A stretch of 64,000 nt of DNA from Lithobates sylvaticus (GCA_028564925.1 CM053026.1:127931150-127995149); one strand, 5' to 3'. Shown: positions 21,346-35,207, counted from the first letter of the stretch. The notes: generated by a model from the letters alone, not told the origin. Translations and numbers: made by a program.

Positions 21346-22470
21346 TCAAGATACAAAGCAGGCAGGTATTTTATGAGTACGTGCTACATGGGCTAAAATA
21401 ACTGCTTGGTGGATATTATCTCTGGCTTGACATGCAGGGATGAAATCTACTTGATCTTTATGGATCATAGAACCTATGATTGGGTTCAGGCGAGTAGAAA
21501 GGATCTTCGCTAATAGTTTAATGACGAGGTTGAATGGGTGTAAAGTTTGAACAAGATGTGTCATCAGTGTGGGGTTTGGAGAGCAGTTTCAGATCTCAAG
21601 GTCTGACCATTTAAGACAGAGTTGAACGCGTTCACAAGTAACAGAGATAGGAGGTCGGCAAATTCTATTGTAGTAGGTGGCTGAGAGGCCATCTGGACCA
21701 GGGCATTTATGAGGCTTTAGGGTTTTAATGGCTGCCAATAACTCTGTACTGGTTATTGGTTTATCAAGCTCCTCGTGTTTTTGAGTGGAGAGTGCTAGAA
21801 GAGCTATACGACAGAATAAGGAGTCCGCTTGGGAGTGATCAAAGTAGTCAGAAGCACTAAGATAAGACCTGGAACGTGTCAGGTTTATTCGCTTTGGTAT
21901 AAATTTGGTGTCAGGTTCTGTGGAGTGTATTCTTTGCAGAGTCAGTGAGTAAGAGATCAAGTTCAAGTCTGGCCTTGTCTAGTTTTTGTCTGACAAGTTT
22001 GGTTAAGTCAGCTTGGAACGCATCGTGGGCCCGTTGAAAGGCGTCATCTAGGCATTTCAGAAGGAGTTGTTTCTCTTTCTGAAGATGGGAGGCTTGGCTA
22101 ATACAGGTACCTCAGATTACTAGTTTGTGGGCTTCCCAAATCATCAGAGTAGAAACATCTGATGTGAAGTTAGAGGTTATATCGTTTTTAAGTGCTATTG
22201 CTACATCCTGTCAATGAGCAGGGTTAGATAGTATACTATATTTGATACACTAGATTGGGTCTAGACGTAGGTACCACCGAAGATAATGTAGTGATTACAG
22301 AACTATGGTCGGTCCAAGGGAATGGGTGAATAACTGAAGATAGAAGTAAGGGGGAGGATCCAATAGTGAGAAATACGTGGTCTATTCACAAAAACGTTTT
22401 ATGAGAATATGAATAGTGAGTATATTGGCGTCTAGCAGGATGGTGTTCCCTCCAGGAGTCTGTCATGGAT
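21346..22470 (-). pseudogene. L1-clade LINE ORF2 fragment, decayed
   Basis: Reading on the minus strand, 22340-22290 contains a WTDH remnant of the endonuclease SDH motif. 21966-21589 holds the linker and the PITSTELLAAIKTLK and CPGPDG blocks before the reverse transcriptase. 21564-21346 reads LLAKILSTRLNPIIG and DQVDFIPACQARDN, matching reverse transcriptase blocks 2-3. Stops and frame changes separate the pieces. The DN after the block-3 Gln-Ala resembles RQAGDN in the ORF2 at 61310 more than the ORF2 at 12635, so it may belong with the former lineage. Confidence 0.75.
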
Positions 22471-22903
22471 CAGCAGTAATGTTTGTCTGTCAGCTTACCT
22501 CTCCATGTGTTCAGCTTATGAGACCAGCCGCCCTTCACCTGGCTGCTTAAGTAATCTCTCAGGCAGTGGGGCAGTGAAGTGTGCAATATTGTAAAGGGGC
22601 TAACGCGAGGAAATAAACAACAGAGCTGTTAATGTAGGAAGCTATCCAAGGGCTCATAGTGACTAGCCTACAGTAAAAAGAGGTAACATCCTAATATTCT
22701 ACATAAAGTGCAAGGTAATAGGAAGGTAAAGGAGAGAAGTGGGAATGAGGTCAGGGAAAAATGGGGGGGGGGGGGGACTAATTGGATAGGGGGAAGGTAT
22801 AAGAATAGGCTGAGGGAAAAGGAGGAATGGGAGGGTAAAAGGAGGGTTGGGGAAGAAGACCATTGTGACCCATTAGCTTAGATGTTAAAGCATAGATAGG
22901 TAG
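22471..22903. other. Unclassified interval
   Basis: Purine-rich sequence with a G run near 22766-22778. It may be upstream sequence of the LINE fragment, but no motif confirms this. Confidence 0.25.
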
Positions 22904-23530
22904 TGTCAGGGCTGGGCTCAGCCCTTCCTTCTCTGAGCTGGCCGCTCAGCTGTCGGCTAATTGCCAGCTCCTATTTCTCCACAGTTACTCAGCTGTTGAT
23001 GATATCCTGCTCGTCAGTCCTGCCTACTTAAGCCATCCAGCCCAGAGGATCTCTGCCTTCGCCTTAGTTAACATCACAGAGACGCTCTCCTGCATTCTTG
23101 TTAAAAGACTTGCTTGGCTGACATACCTTCTGGCTCCAGTTTCTGCTTGCTGTTTTACTACGCTCCTCTCCGGCTCCCTGACGTTTGGCTTGTCTGACTA
23201 TCTGTTCTGGTACCTGAACTCTGGCTATGTTTGGACTACTTTGTTCTATTTACTTTTATTATTAAAAAAGTATGATTTAACTGTACTTTTGTCTCGGTCT
23301 GATTTCATGGTTTCTGACAGTAGGCAAAGGCCATGAATTTAGAAGAATCCACTTGTTAGGAATATTTTTTCCAGATTGAATGAGCAAAATCACTGCATGG
23401 ATCAGTTTGCCATGGCGTTACAAATGCTCCTGAGTCGAACGGCTCTACTGGAATCTCCCACTGTGGCTGCTCCGGTACAACCTGAGTTGCAGGCCGTCCC
23501 TGCTGCTGCGCCACTCTCAGTGCAGGAACT
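22904..23530 (+). mobile_element. Ty3/gypsy-type LTR retrotransposon remnant: LTR plus start of gag (fossil)
   Basis: The LTR spans 22904-23319 (416 bp) with ends TGTCAG and CTGACA. A short leader is followed by about 200 bp whose translation resembles the N-terminal Gag region of vertebrate gypsy-type elements (DQFAMALQMLLSRTALLE). Nothing else of the element remains; the sequence stops at a different repeat at about 23538. It is broken. Family assignment is by resemblance and is moderately sure. Confidence 0.6.
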
Positions 23531-23537
23531 CAACCTC

Positions 23538-23665
23538 CAGTGTTGGTCATCTTAATTTAAAAAAGTAATTAGTTAAGTTACAAATTACTTCTCCCAAAAA
23601 GTAATTGCGTTAGTAACTCGGTTACTACATTGGAAAAGTAATTAGTTACTCAGCAAACTAACTGA
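23538..23665. repeat. hAT-type MITE fragment
   Basis: It begins CAGTGTTGG and contains repeated AAGTAATTAGTTA and GTAACTCGGTTACT, as in the widespread vertebrate hAT MITEs. The right end and the target duplication are not clear. Confidence 0.45.
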
Positions 23666-24337
23666 CTTTTTTTTTTATATTCTATAGATGGGACTAGGGA
23701 AGGAAGTGAATTTCGCCCTGCAGCCCCCCCACCCCAAAGCACCTTGTCCCCATGCTTTGGGCACCCCCCCCCATGTTGAGGGCACGCGGCCTCAGGGGAG
23801 GACTCGCTCATCCCCACCCCCTTGCCTGACCGGCCGGGCTGCGTGCTCGGATAAGGGTCTGGTATGGACTTTGGGGGGATCCCCACGCCGTTTTTCCACC
23901 GTAGGGGTTCCCCTTTAAATCCATAACAGGCGACGGGGCTGGCAAGGCATCAATCTTGCCGATGGAGGCGGCGACATTCACTTCGCTAGTCCCGTCTACC
24001 TGGTCCCGGGCGGTAGATGTAATGGAGGAAGACAGCCACAGAAGAAGAGTGGCTTTTATTATTTTATTTAGTGGGTAACCTAACCTAATTTAGCGTGTAA
24101 CCCATGTTGAGGGCATGTGGCCTGGTATGGTGCAGGAGGGGGGGACTCACGCTCGTCCCTCCCCTATACTGACCCCCAGGCTGCATGCTCAGATAAGGGT
24201 CTGGTATGGATTTTGGGGGGGACCCCACACCAATTTTGTTTTTTGAATTTTGTCAGGGGGTTACTCTTAAAATACATACCGGCCCTTCGGGTGGGGGGGA
24301 CCCCACGTGTTTTTTTTTTTCACTTTTTGTACATCTA
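23666..24337. repeat. Two partial copies of the foldback arm
   Basis: 23715-23930 and 24100-24320 both match arm sequence of the element at 5330-10254: CACCTTGTCCCCATG, CATGTTGAGGGCA, GATAAGGGTCTGGTATGGA and GGGGACCCCA blocks in the same order. They are direct repeats here and lack the arm ends. Confidence 0.65.
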
Positions 24338-25905
<1,568 letters not shown>

Positions 25906-26087
25906 TATATTGCTGGGAGCCGGAAATACATTACAGCCGGAAGCAAGTTTACTTTACAAATGTCATTATTGCTGCGGCATGTTCTATACATCGGACATAT
26001 GCGCCATTTAACAGGCAGACTAAGGGGAGCCCCGAGGCACGATATTTAAATAAATATACATTTTTTATTGTTTCACTTTAAGCATCA

Positions 26088-26997
26088 TTAACCACTTCAG
26101 CCCCGGAAGAATTTACCCCCTTCCTGACCGGAGCACTTTTTGCGATTCGGCAGTGCGTCGCTTTAACTGACAATTGCGCGGTCCTGCGACACTGTACCCA
26201 AACAAAATTGACGTCCTTTTTTTCCCCCAAATAGAGCTTTATTTCTTGCGCTATAAACAAAAAAAGAGCGCCAATTTGGAAAAAAACACATTATTTTTAA
26301 CTTTTTGCTATAATAAAATATATATAAAAAAAATGTTTTCCTCACTTTAGGCCGATATGTATTCTTCTACATATTTTTGGTAAAAAAAAACGCAATAAGC
26401 TTATATTGATTGGTTTGCGCAAAAGTTATAGCGTCTACAAAATAGGGGATAGATTTATAGCATTTTTATTATTATTATTTTTTTTTTTTTTACTAGTAAT
26501 GGCAGTGATCTGCAATTTTTATCATGACTGTGACATTATGGCGGACACATCGGACAATTTTGACACATTAGAACCATTGGCATTAATACAGCGATTAAAA
26601 ATGCATTGATTACTGTAAAAATTACTGTAAAAATGTCACTGGCAGTGAAGGGGTTAACACTAGAGGGCAGTGAAGGGGTTAACTGTGTTCCCTGGGAGGT
26701 GATTCTAACTGAAGGGGGAGGGGACTAACTAGAGTAAGTGATGGATCGTGGTTCCTAGCTAATAGGAACACACTATCTGTCACTCCTGTCAGAACAGAAC
26801 AGAATTGTGAATTGAGAATTGTGTATTTACACACACTCGTCCCTGTTCTGTGTCTCCCGGTCATGATCGCTCATGGCCGGCTGTCATTGCGATCGTCGGC
26901 CACGAGCATCGGCACCCCCGCTGTGCAGCAGGCATGCGCCTGCTATCTGGACCCCACACACAGTTACGTGATTTTGCCCTGGTCCGGAAGCGGTTAA
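26088..26997 (+). repeat. TTAA-flanked non-autonomous element, family T1, copy 1
   Basis: It runs from TTAACCACTTCAG to GGAAGCGGTTAA, bounded by TTAA (26088-26091, 26994-26997). Internal landmarks are TTTTTGCGATTCGGCA, CTGACAATTGCGCGGTC, CTTGCGCTATAAACAAA and TGCGCAAAAGTTATAGCG. Other copies are at 35991-37000 and 39348-40302. ORFs in it are short and not conserved. Confidence 0.75.
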
Positions 26998-27584
26998 AAT
27001 CACTGCTCCTTTAAAAACAATAGTTTTAAAAACTTATTTTTTGCATTGATACCTGTCCCCCAAGGCAGTACCCAGTACACCCAGTACACTGTTTATGGCC
27101 AATAATTTGCATAGAAGCCTTCAATGGGGACTGTTGATTTTGCACGTTCCAGCCCCATTGACTTCAACAATTCCCGCATATGCCGATGTGACAGGCATGA
27201 TCGCTGGCAATAGTGGGCTTTCCATTTGCAAATACGCCCAATTGAAGTCTTAATTGACTTTATTGAGCACTATTACCACCAGTACTTCCTGGGAACCTTA
27301 GTAAATGACCCCCATTGTGTCTTTTGAGTGGTATAAATTATTTATGCTAATAAAGGGTACATTTTATATACCTGTATATCCTCAAGTGGTTTGACTGTGT
27401 AAACCTTTTTGAATGTATTCTAGTTGTACATTTTCATATGAAGGCATCAGTCCCTGCTGATCAAATATCCTGCAAGTACATTTCCTGGATGATTTGATTG
27501 TTTTATGTTTAGCAATAAAATCTTGACAGAGGATATAACACACACTATATCCGAAAATAAAAAAAAGTTTTGCTTATATGAACC
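26998..27584. other. Gene-free AT-rich interval
   Basis: No coding, RNA or repeat signature is recognised beyond short runs. Confidence 0.3.
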
Positions 27585-27916
27585 TTTAGGCTACTTTCAC
27601 ATTGAGGCGCTGGGCGCGCTGGCGGTAAAGCGGCGCTATATTTAGCTAGCTGGGCAGTTTTACCCCCCTAGAGGCCGAGAAAGGGTTAAAACCGCCCGCA
27701 AAACGCTACTGCAGCGGCGCTTTGCAGGCGGGTTTGGAGCGCTGCCCCATTCTTTTCAATGGGAAGGGGCGCTTTAGGAGCGGTAAATACGTCGCTCCTA
27801 CAGCGCTCCAAAGATGCGGCTTGCAGGACATTTTTCAGCATCCTGCAAGCGCACCACTTGAAGGCACTTTGCAGCTTTAGTGCCTGCAAAGCGCCTCAGT
27901 GTGAAAGGGGCCTCAA
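27585..27916. repeat. Palindromic MITE
   Basis: The ends GGCTACTTTCACATTGAGGCG and CGCCTCAGTGTGAAAGGGGCC are inverted, and the GC-rich interior (GCGCTTTGCAGG, GGAGCGGTAAA) is also partly palindromic. Flanks TTTA and TCAA may be decayed TTAA. Confidence 0.65.
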
Positions 27917-29091
27917 AGTAGACCTGAAGTAACACACATTCACCTGCCCATCCTGCTGTCCTAAAAACATGCTATATTAACCAACAGCATTCTTCTGTAC
28001 AAGACACAATTTAGCAAGGAATACTGCTAAAATATACATATTTAATTTCCTTTAGCTTGATTATTTTTACTATTTTAAATTTAACTATCTGCTATAAAAG
28101 GTCCTATTAGCTCCATTTGGTATTCACAAGCTTTTTTTTTTTTTTACACATTTAAATTACTTGTGGTTTCCACCTGTGCTTACCTATATAATATCGAGTT
28201 TCTCTTCCATGTAATTAAAAGCAATCAAAACCAGTTGCTGAAACATGTATAAGATGTAATGAAGTTTTGGTTTATTTATGTACACACCTGTAAAACACAG
28301 TGCAAGTGAATACAGAGAGTTCCTTCAAGACAGAGAGTTAATTCTTCACTGCTGCATGAATACACAATTGGTAATTGTCAAACTGCTTTGACGTTACCTG
28401 TAATGAAGAAAACAGCTGGCTATGAAATAATAAAATATATGTAATTTATGGGTTTCAAAATAAGAATGAGCTTATGACTGATAGAAAAGGTACAATATAT
28501 AGAGTATACCTTTAAAGGAAAAAAAAGGAGTTTAATCAACAAACCAACAGGAATTTGGCATTTTGCCTCGATTCAATGACAGACCCATCTGGTTTGCTTT
28601 TGAAACAAATATAAGAGAACAGCTGTAGGAACAATCCATATAAATATTGATCCAAAATCGTGTAGCTGGGTTTATATTAGAAAGTCTCCAAGCGTGAGAG
28701 CAAATATATAATATTTAATATGCAGAACCAGCAATTGTTTCATCGCATTTAAGTCCTGCAGTTCTTTTGAGAGCCTGTTTTAATAAGATTTGCATTGCTT
28801 TTTGCTACAAGTTCAATTAGCCTTTAATAAGCAAGAACAGAGTTTTCATTGAAAAGAGATCCTAGAGTAACAAATGATTCATTAAACATAGCCCATAGCA
28901 ATTATCTGAAGATCTAAAAGGAAAAACCTACACGAAATATGGGTTTAGGACCATTGCAATTCCATATGTGGATATAGGCTATAGCCTACACACTGTTCAT
29001 AGAAAGGATTGCCTCAAACTTTTGCATGCCTAGGGACAATGGGACTTCTAAAACTCCAATTAGAGCTGCATTCTGTACTCAGTAAAATATG
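27917..29091. other. AT-rich, apparently single-copy interval
   Basis: No ORF or repeat family is recognised. 28300-28920 has mixed, non-repetitive composition with TAATTA-like and octamer-like (ATTTGCAT, 28788) sites. Possible intronic or conserved non-coding DNA. Confidence 0.35.
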
Positions 29092-29094
29092 TAA

Positions 29095-29518
29095 TGCCGC
29101 ATACACACGATCGGAAATTCCACCAGCAAAAGTCCGATGAGAGCTTTTGGTCGGAAAATGCGACCGTGTGTATGCTCCATCGGACTTTTGCTGGCGGAAT
29201 TCCAGCCAGCAAAAGATTGAGAGCAGGTTCTCAATTTTTCGGTCGGAAAAAGTTTTGATCGCAAATTCCGATCGTCTGTACCAATTCCGATGCGCAAAAT
29301 TCCTACGCATGCTCGTAAACAATTTGACGCATGCTCGGAAGCATTGAGCATAATTTTCTCGGCTCATCGTAGTGTTGTACGTCACCGCGTTCTTGACGGT
29401 CGAAAGTTCAGCAAAATTTTGTGTGACCGCGTGTAAGCTTGCCAAGCTTGAGTGGAATTCCGTTGGAAAAAACATCCAAGGTTTTTCCAACGGAAAATCC
29501 GCTCGTGTGTACGTGGCA
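29095..29518. repeat. PIF/Harbinger-type MITE, second copy
   Basis: The ends TGCCGCATACACACG and CGTGTGTACGTGGCA are flanked by TAA (29092-29094 and 29519-29521). Length 424 bp and internal GTTGTACGTCACCGCGTTCT match the copy split by the LINE at 12034-20318. ORFs on the minus strand are fortuitous. Confidence 0.78.
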
Positions 29519-29521
29519 TAA

Positions 29522-30835
29522 GAGTATTGATAGTTGTGCCACCTATGAAGATCTATTGTTTTCATGATTTATAATTGGGACTACCAAGCCCACAAGTGGT
29601 ACTGTTAGAAACAGCCTGGAACCTGCAATTTCTTTTCAAGGCCTAGAAAATGTATTTTCAAGGCCTAGAGATATTTTTTTTTTAACCATGGATGTGGTGT
29701 GCCCTTAGCATATTTTTGAGTGGCTAGTGCTGTTGTATAATGTAGGAATCAAGAAGGAATATACCAGTCTGGGGCTGAAGGTACATTTCCTATTTCATCT
29801 ACTATTGAAGCACTAATTGCTAGGAATAGTTAATAGATGTTGATATAATTAATAGTACATTTTCCTAATACAATTGTTTGCACTGAAGACTCATAGCTAC
29901 CTTGCTCAAGTAATGTTGGCTGCTTTTTGGTAATTTTATGATGCAGACAATGGTAATGCACTGCTGGTTTAGATATGCATCCTGGTCTGTTGTGGTGGGT
30001 TCAAATAAATGGGCTTTCTTAAAGCAACACAACAGCATGATATCTCAATGGAAGGGGATTCTTGTTTACAAGTAGAAAAAAATATTCTCAAGCCTGTAAA
30101 AACATGGATTTAGCACTGTGCAGTTCATTGAATAATACATTTTAAGCATGTTTGTCATATACTGTAAGTCATTAGTAAACTGAGATTCCACTGCTGCTTG
30201 TACAGTAATTTTATACCAATATTAATATATCAAGCAATAATTCATTTGCAACATTCAGTTATATTTATAGGTGTACTACTGCTCAGTTTACCAGACTGTA
30301 GTAAATCAACCTCGGGGTTTACCTAGTTTTTAATTCCAGTATACAGATATAAAAAGTATTAACCAAACAGAATCAACTGAAAGGCATACATTAAATGGTA
30401 AGTTAAACTTTTCTAGAAAATAGCCTATGCAGTCAAGAGATCCCAGTAGATATTTAAAAAAAAACTGTTCAGCTTTGTAAAATGTTTATTGATGCTATTG
30501 CCACACCTGTGGGCTTTCTGGGTCCTCACCCAGAAGCTTGGCTGAAAAATTGCCAGTTAGCAATCCCCACGTCGTCCCTTGTAGCTAGCATGCAAAAAAC
30601 GGTTACACACTCACTACCATCATTAGAGGAGTGAAAACCAATGGTTTTTGCATCCTGGCAACAAGGCTGTCACGTACCTGGTGGAGATCGAGCTTTAGAG
30701 AGGGCTTCTCTTGCACCTCCTGTCCAACGCCCCTGATAGAGATGACAGGGAGTAATGGACACAGAGTGGTACAAGGGCCGGTTGAGCAGGGGACACCAGC
30801 TGAGCCTTGACAGGTGCATCGCCAGAGACTAGGGA
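29522..30835. other. Gene-free interval
   Basis: AT-rich sequence to about 30480. 30480-30835 is more GC-rich and may be an LTR-like or MITE remnant, but no ends are visible. Confidence 0.3.
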
Positions 30836-31200
30836 TGTGCGAACGGTTTGGCCTGAGACCGCATGTTCGCCCCCCCCCAAACTGACCACAATGCATTGCA
30901 GCGCTGAACAGTGCATTGTAAGCCCTGATTCTGACATGGAGAGAGATAGAAAAGGGCTCTGTTCAGAGCTATTAGTTAGTTAGTGTGCTATACTGTGCTA
31001 TTTTGCTTCAATTGTCAGTGTAGAATATTAGTTTAGTGTCAGTCTAGGGATAGTGTAGTGAGGAGGAACATCATTCAGATTTGCATAGTGTGCAGCTAGA
31101 GTAGGGACAGCTCAAATAGTTTCAGTGTAGTGTAGTGAGACTGTGCCAGTAATTTTGACATTAGTGTATAGCTAGAGTAGGGACAGTTCAGATAGCTTCA
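30836..31200. repeat. Foldback-related end (one arm only)
   Basis: It begins GGGATGTGCGAACGG and includes GACCACAATGCATTGCAG, similar to the ends of the 5330-10254 element. No inverted partner is found; it runs into the 36 bp minisatellite. Confidence 0.4.
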
Positions 31201-31224
31201 GTGTTATGACGGTTGAACACCGTC

Positions 31225-31995
31225 TATTTGATTGCATTACTGCCAGTTTAACGCCATTTACTTCTGTGTGCGTTACTGCCAGTTTAACACCATTTACTTC
31301 TGTGTGCGTTACTGCCAGTTTAACACCATATTGTTTTGTGTGCGTTACTGCCAGTGTAACGCCATATCGCTTTGTGTGCCATACTGCCAGTTTATCACCA
31401 TATAGTTCTGTGTGCATTACTGCCAGTTTAACACCATATCGTTTTTTGCATTACTGCCAGTTTAACACCATTTTCTTCTGTGTGCGTACTGCCAGTTTAA
31501 CTCCATTTACTTCTGTGTGCGTTACTGCCAGTTTAACGCCATTTACTTCTGTGTGTGTTACTGCCAGTTTAACGCCATCTATTTCTGTGTGCGTTACTGC
31601 CAGTCTAACGCCATATCGTTTTGTGTGCGTTACTGCCAGTTTAACGCCATATCGCTTTGTGTGCGTTACTGCCAGTTTAACGCCATATAGTTCTGTGTGC
31701 GTTACTGACAGTTTAATGCCATATAGTTCTGTGTGTGTTACTGCCAGTTTAACATCATATAGTTTTGCATGTGTTACTGCCAGTTTAACGCCATATAGTT
31801 GTGTGTGCGTTACTGCCAGTTTAACGCTATATCGTTTTCTGCGTTACTGACAGTTTAACCGCCATTCACTTCTGTGTGTGTTACTGCCAGTTTAATGCCA
31901 TATAGTTTTGCGTGCATTACTGCCAGTTTAACGCCATACAGTTCTGTGTGCGATGCTGCCAGTTTAACGCCATATCGTTTTGTGTGTGTTACTGA
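31225..31995. repeat. Minisatellite, 36 bp unit, about 21 copies
   Basis: The unit reads GCGTTACTGCCAGTTTAACG followed by CCATATCGTTTTGTGT or variants. Because 36 is a multiple of three, a 214-codon ORF with a 12-residue repeat (CVTASLTPYRFV) appears. Units are contiguous with no spacers, so it is not CRISPR-like. Confidence 0.9.
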
Positions 31996-32009
31996 AAATG
32001 AAAGCCTAA

Positions 32010-32240
32010 TGCCCCGTACACACAATAGGACTTTCAGACAACAAAACCGTGGATATTTGTTCGAAGGGTGTTAGCTCCAACTTGCCTTGCATACACACGG
32101 TCACACAGATGTTGGCCAACAATTACGAACGTAGTGACATACAAGACGTACGTGATATCTCCATTACAATGCTAGTTTTACAAGACCGAGAGCTTCCGGA
32201 TCGTACTTGATTCCCGAGCATGCGTGGACTTTGTGCGACG
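32010..32240. repeat. Harbinger-type MITE, partial
   Basis: It starts TAATGCCCCGTACACACAATAGG and contains GTACGTGATATCTCC and GAGCATGCGT as in that family's relatives. The right end is lost into the next minisatellite. Confidence 0.5.
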
Positions 32241-32254
32241 GACTTGATACAAGA

Positions 32255-32680
32255 GATGGTTAGAGGCTGCGGGCATAGTACAGGAGATGGTAAGAGGTTG
32301 CAGACATGATGCAGGAGATGTCAGAGGCTGTGGGCATGGTACAGGAGATGTCAAGATGTCAGAGGCTGGGGGCATGGTACAGGAGATGTTAGAGGCTGTG
32401 GGCATGATACAGAAGATGTCAACATGTCAGAGGCTGTGGGCATAGTACAGACAATGTCAAGATGTCAGAGGCTGCGGGTATGGTACAGGAGATGTCAGAG
32501 GCTGCAGGCATGGTACAGGAGATGTCAGAGGCTGCGGGCATGGCACAGGAGATGTCAGAGGCTGTGAGCATGGTACAGGAGACGGTTAGAGACTGAGGAC
32601 ATGATACTAAAGATGGTAAGATATGTAGACATGATACAGGAGATGGTAAGAGACTGCAGACATAGTACAAGAGATCAATG
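32255..32680. repeat. Minisatellite, 30 bp unit
   Basis: About fourteen units of AGAGGCTGCGGGCATGGTAC plus AGGAGATGTC, with some units fused or shortened. Confidence 0.85.
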
Positions 32681-32689
32681 CAGCCTCAC

Positions 32690-33245
32690 TGTGCCGGTCA
32701 ATGCAGCCTCACTGTGCCCATCAATTCAGCCTCTGTGCCAGTCCATGCAGCCTCACTGTGCCCGTGCATGCAGCCTTAATGTGCCTATTAATGCAGCCTC
32801 ACTGTACCCATCAATGCAGCCTCACTGTGCCCGTCATTTCAGCCTCACTGTGCCCATCGCGGCAACCTCACTGCCCATTAATGCAGCCTCACTGTGCCCA
32901 TCAATACATTGCAGCCTTACTGTGCCCATCATTGCAGCCTCACTGTGCCCATTATTGCAGCCTCACCATGCTTATCGTTGCAGCCTTACCATGCTCATCG
33001 TTGCAGCCTCACCGTGCCCATAATTGCAGCCTTACCATGCCCATAATTGCAGCCTTACCGTGCCCATAATTGCAGCCTTACCATGCCCTCATTGCAGCCT
33101 GACCTTGCCCATAATTGCAGCCTTACTGTGCCCTCATTGCAGCCTGACCGTGCCCATAATTGCAGCCTTACCGTGCCCTCATTGCAGCCCGATCTTGCCC
33201 ATAATAGCAGCCTGACCGTGGCCCTCATTGCAGCCTGACCGTGCC
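32690..33245. repeat. Minisatellite, 23 bp unit
   Basis: About 23 units of GCAGCCTCACTGTGCCCATC plus AAT, decaying rightwards to GCAGCCTTACCGTGCCCATA. The unit is related to the array at 33850-34110. Confidence 0.85.
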
Positions 33246-33524
33246 CATAAACTCACTAAACAGAGGAAATGATGCCCTGCCTGAGGACTGGCCACCACGT
33301 CCACCTTTGCCTGTGGACACATTTGTTGCAGGCCCCCTTACAGTGCCAAGGGAACATCTGCCTCTCCTTGTTGTCCTCTCAGACATTATTGGGAGGGAGG
33401 GGACAGTGCTTATAAACAAATGTAAAGAAAAAGTTGAAATCTGTACGTATATGCACTTTAATCAATGTAAAGAGGTGTTTGGTGCACTTTAATTTGAGTA
33501 CTCACACTACAAAGACACACTCCG
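33246..33524. other. Short unassigned interval
   Basis: An ORF at 33241-33492 (83 codons) is Pro/Leu-rich, but I recognise no domain and cannot support it as a gene. Confidence 0.25.
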
Positions 33525-34230
33525 AAAGTAAAAAATATATTTTTTTGGCTTTCAAAATTGTTGATCTTTTTTTGTTTATAGCGCAAAAAATAAAAACTGC
33601 AGAGATGATCAAATAACACCAAAAAAAAAGCTCTATTTGTGAGAAAAAAAGGACATCAATTTTATTTGTGTACAGCATCGAACTACCGTGCAATTGTCAG
33701 CTAAATTAACACAGACATATGTAATAGAAGCTGGTCATCCACACTCCTTTCCTTATGCTAACAGCATGAGGAGAGAAGAGAGCCGATAACTGGCCTCTCT
33801 AAAAGTGACATGTACACTTATAATCAGGTCACTGATTATCAGTGTCCTAATTATCAGAGCAGTCCCAACAGTGCCCACCAGTGCTGCCAATAAGTGCCCA
33901 TCAGTGCTGCCAATCAGTGCCCATCAGTGCCTCCTCCTCTGTGTCACCTATCAGTGCCACCTATCAGTGCCCAGCAGTGCCACCTGTCAGTGCCCATCAG
34001 TGCCGCCTATGCTGCCTATCAGTGCCCATCAGGGCAGCCTATCAGTGCCCATCAAGCCCATCAGTTCAGCCTATCAGTGCCCATCTGTGCAGCCTCATCA
34101 GTGCACATCAGTGAAGGAAAAAAACTACCTGTTTGCAAAATTTGCAAATAATAAATACCCAGTGGTGATTAAAAACACCAAAATAAAGCTCTATTTGTAT
34201 GAAAAATGTTTAGGTACCCTAGCATAGCTA
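33525..34230 (-). repeat. Family T1 TTAA element, broken copy with internal minisatellite
   Basis: 33540-33715 and 34150-34210 both match family T1 in minus orientation (TTTATAGCGCAAAAAATAAA, AAGCTCTATTTGT). Between them, 33850-34110 is a degenerate array of CAGTGCCCATCAGTGC units. The true ends are not visible. Confidence 0.55.
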
Positions 34231-34792
34231 GAGAATTGACCATGGTGTGCTCTCCTTCTTAGTGTGGTCAGTTGTCTATTAGCATAGCAGACGGACTGGC
34301 AGGAACACCAGGGATTTCACACAAGGGAAGCATTGTAAAAAGAACAGGATACTTTTTTCATACATGTACATGGTACAGCAGCTACATATCAGAAATAGGA
34401 AATGTTGGGGTAACAAACACTTTAATGGCTGGCATGGTACCACTGGATTGGCATAAGGCCAATGTGGTGCCTGTATTTAAAAAGGGGTTAATGTTTTTAC
34501 CAGGTAACTATAGACATGTTAGTTTAACTTCTCTAGTTGGAACATACTGGGGAGTTTAATAAAAGACCACATAGACACGTTTGTGCTAGAAAAAAAAAAA
34601 AATTAAACAATGGCCAGCATAGATTAATGAAAGACAGACATTGTGAAACAAACCTGATTTCTTTTTAGGGGGAGGTAAGCAAACCTTAAACAAAGTAGTG
34701 GCTGTGGACATAGTATACTTGGATTTTGCCAAAGCGTTTGAAACAGTTCCCTACACACAGCTAATGTGTAAGGTAAGGTCTACAGGCTTGGT

Positions 34793-35207
34793 AAGATCAG
34801 TTTGTACTGGAACTCAGAAGGGTCAGACAAGTCGAGTCATACACAGACAGGTATACTGAAATAAGGCAGAGGCAAGAGCAGGGTCACTGGAACAAGCCAG
34901 GTCGGTATCAGGCGGGCAGCAGAAGGACCAGAGGAGCAGGCAGGTGCAACGCCAAGACAAGCCGGGGTCAGATGCAGGCAGACAGCAGGAATAGTCAAAG
35001 GTAAGCTGGGTAATGCACAGGAACAGATTCAGAGTAGTAGGTAACATACGGGGAACGCTGTAGGTCAGACAGCAATGCTTCTGTGTGTCAGCCTGGTTTA
35101 AATAGCCTGCTTGGCTTGCACTCCTATGAGCACGTGTTCACGCGCATTTGCAATGGCAACCGCAATCACGCACCAGCTTGTCAAGATCTTCTGTTTCTGG
35201 CAGGCTC
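34793..35207. mobile_element. Insertion in the CR1/L2 LINE, possible LTR (fossil)
   Basis: The LINE coding sequence is interrupted for about 415 bp by unrelated sequence with purine-rich left and CpG-containing right parts and a TTTAAATAG site. It resembles an LTR in composition, but TG...CA ends and a duplication are not clear. Boundaries are set by where LINE similarity stops. Confidence 0.35.

Noticed and set aside
21020-21376. A 118-codon Cys-rich ORF that could look like a small secreted protein
   Set aside because: Its second half overlaps sequence resembling a TTAA MITE end, and no homologous fold or splice context is visible.
31206-31850. A 214-codon ORF with a regular 12-residue repeat
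   Set aside because: It is a read-through of a 36 bp minisatellite; the frame stays open only because 36 is divisible by three.
31225-31995. Regular 36 bp repeats suggesting a CRISPR array
   Set aside because: Units are contiguous with no unique spacers, and the context is eukaryotic.
33241-33492. An 83-codon ORF with a Pro-rich segment as a possible host exon
   Set aside because: Short, adjacent to a minisatellite, no flanking splice sites or domain I can name.
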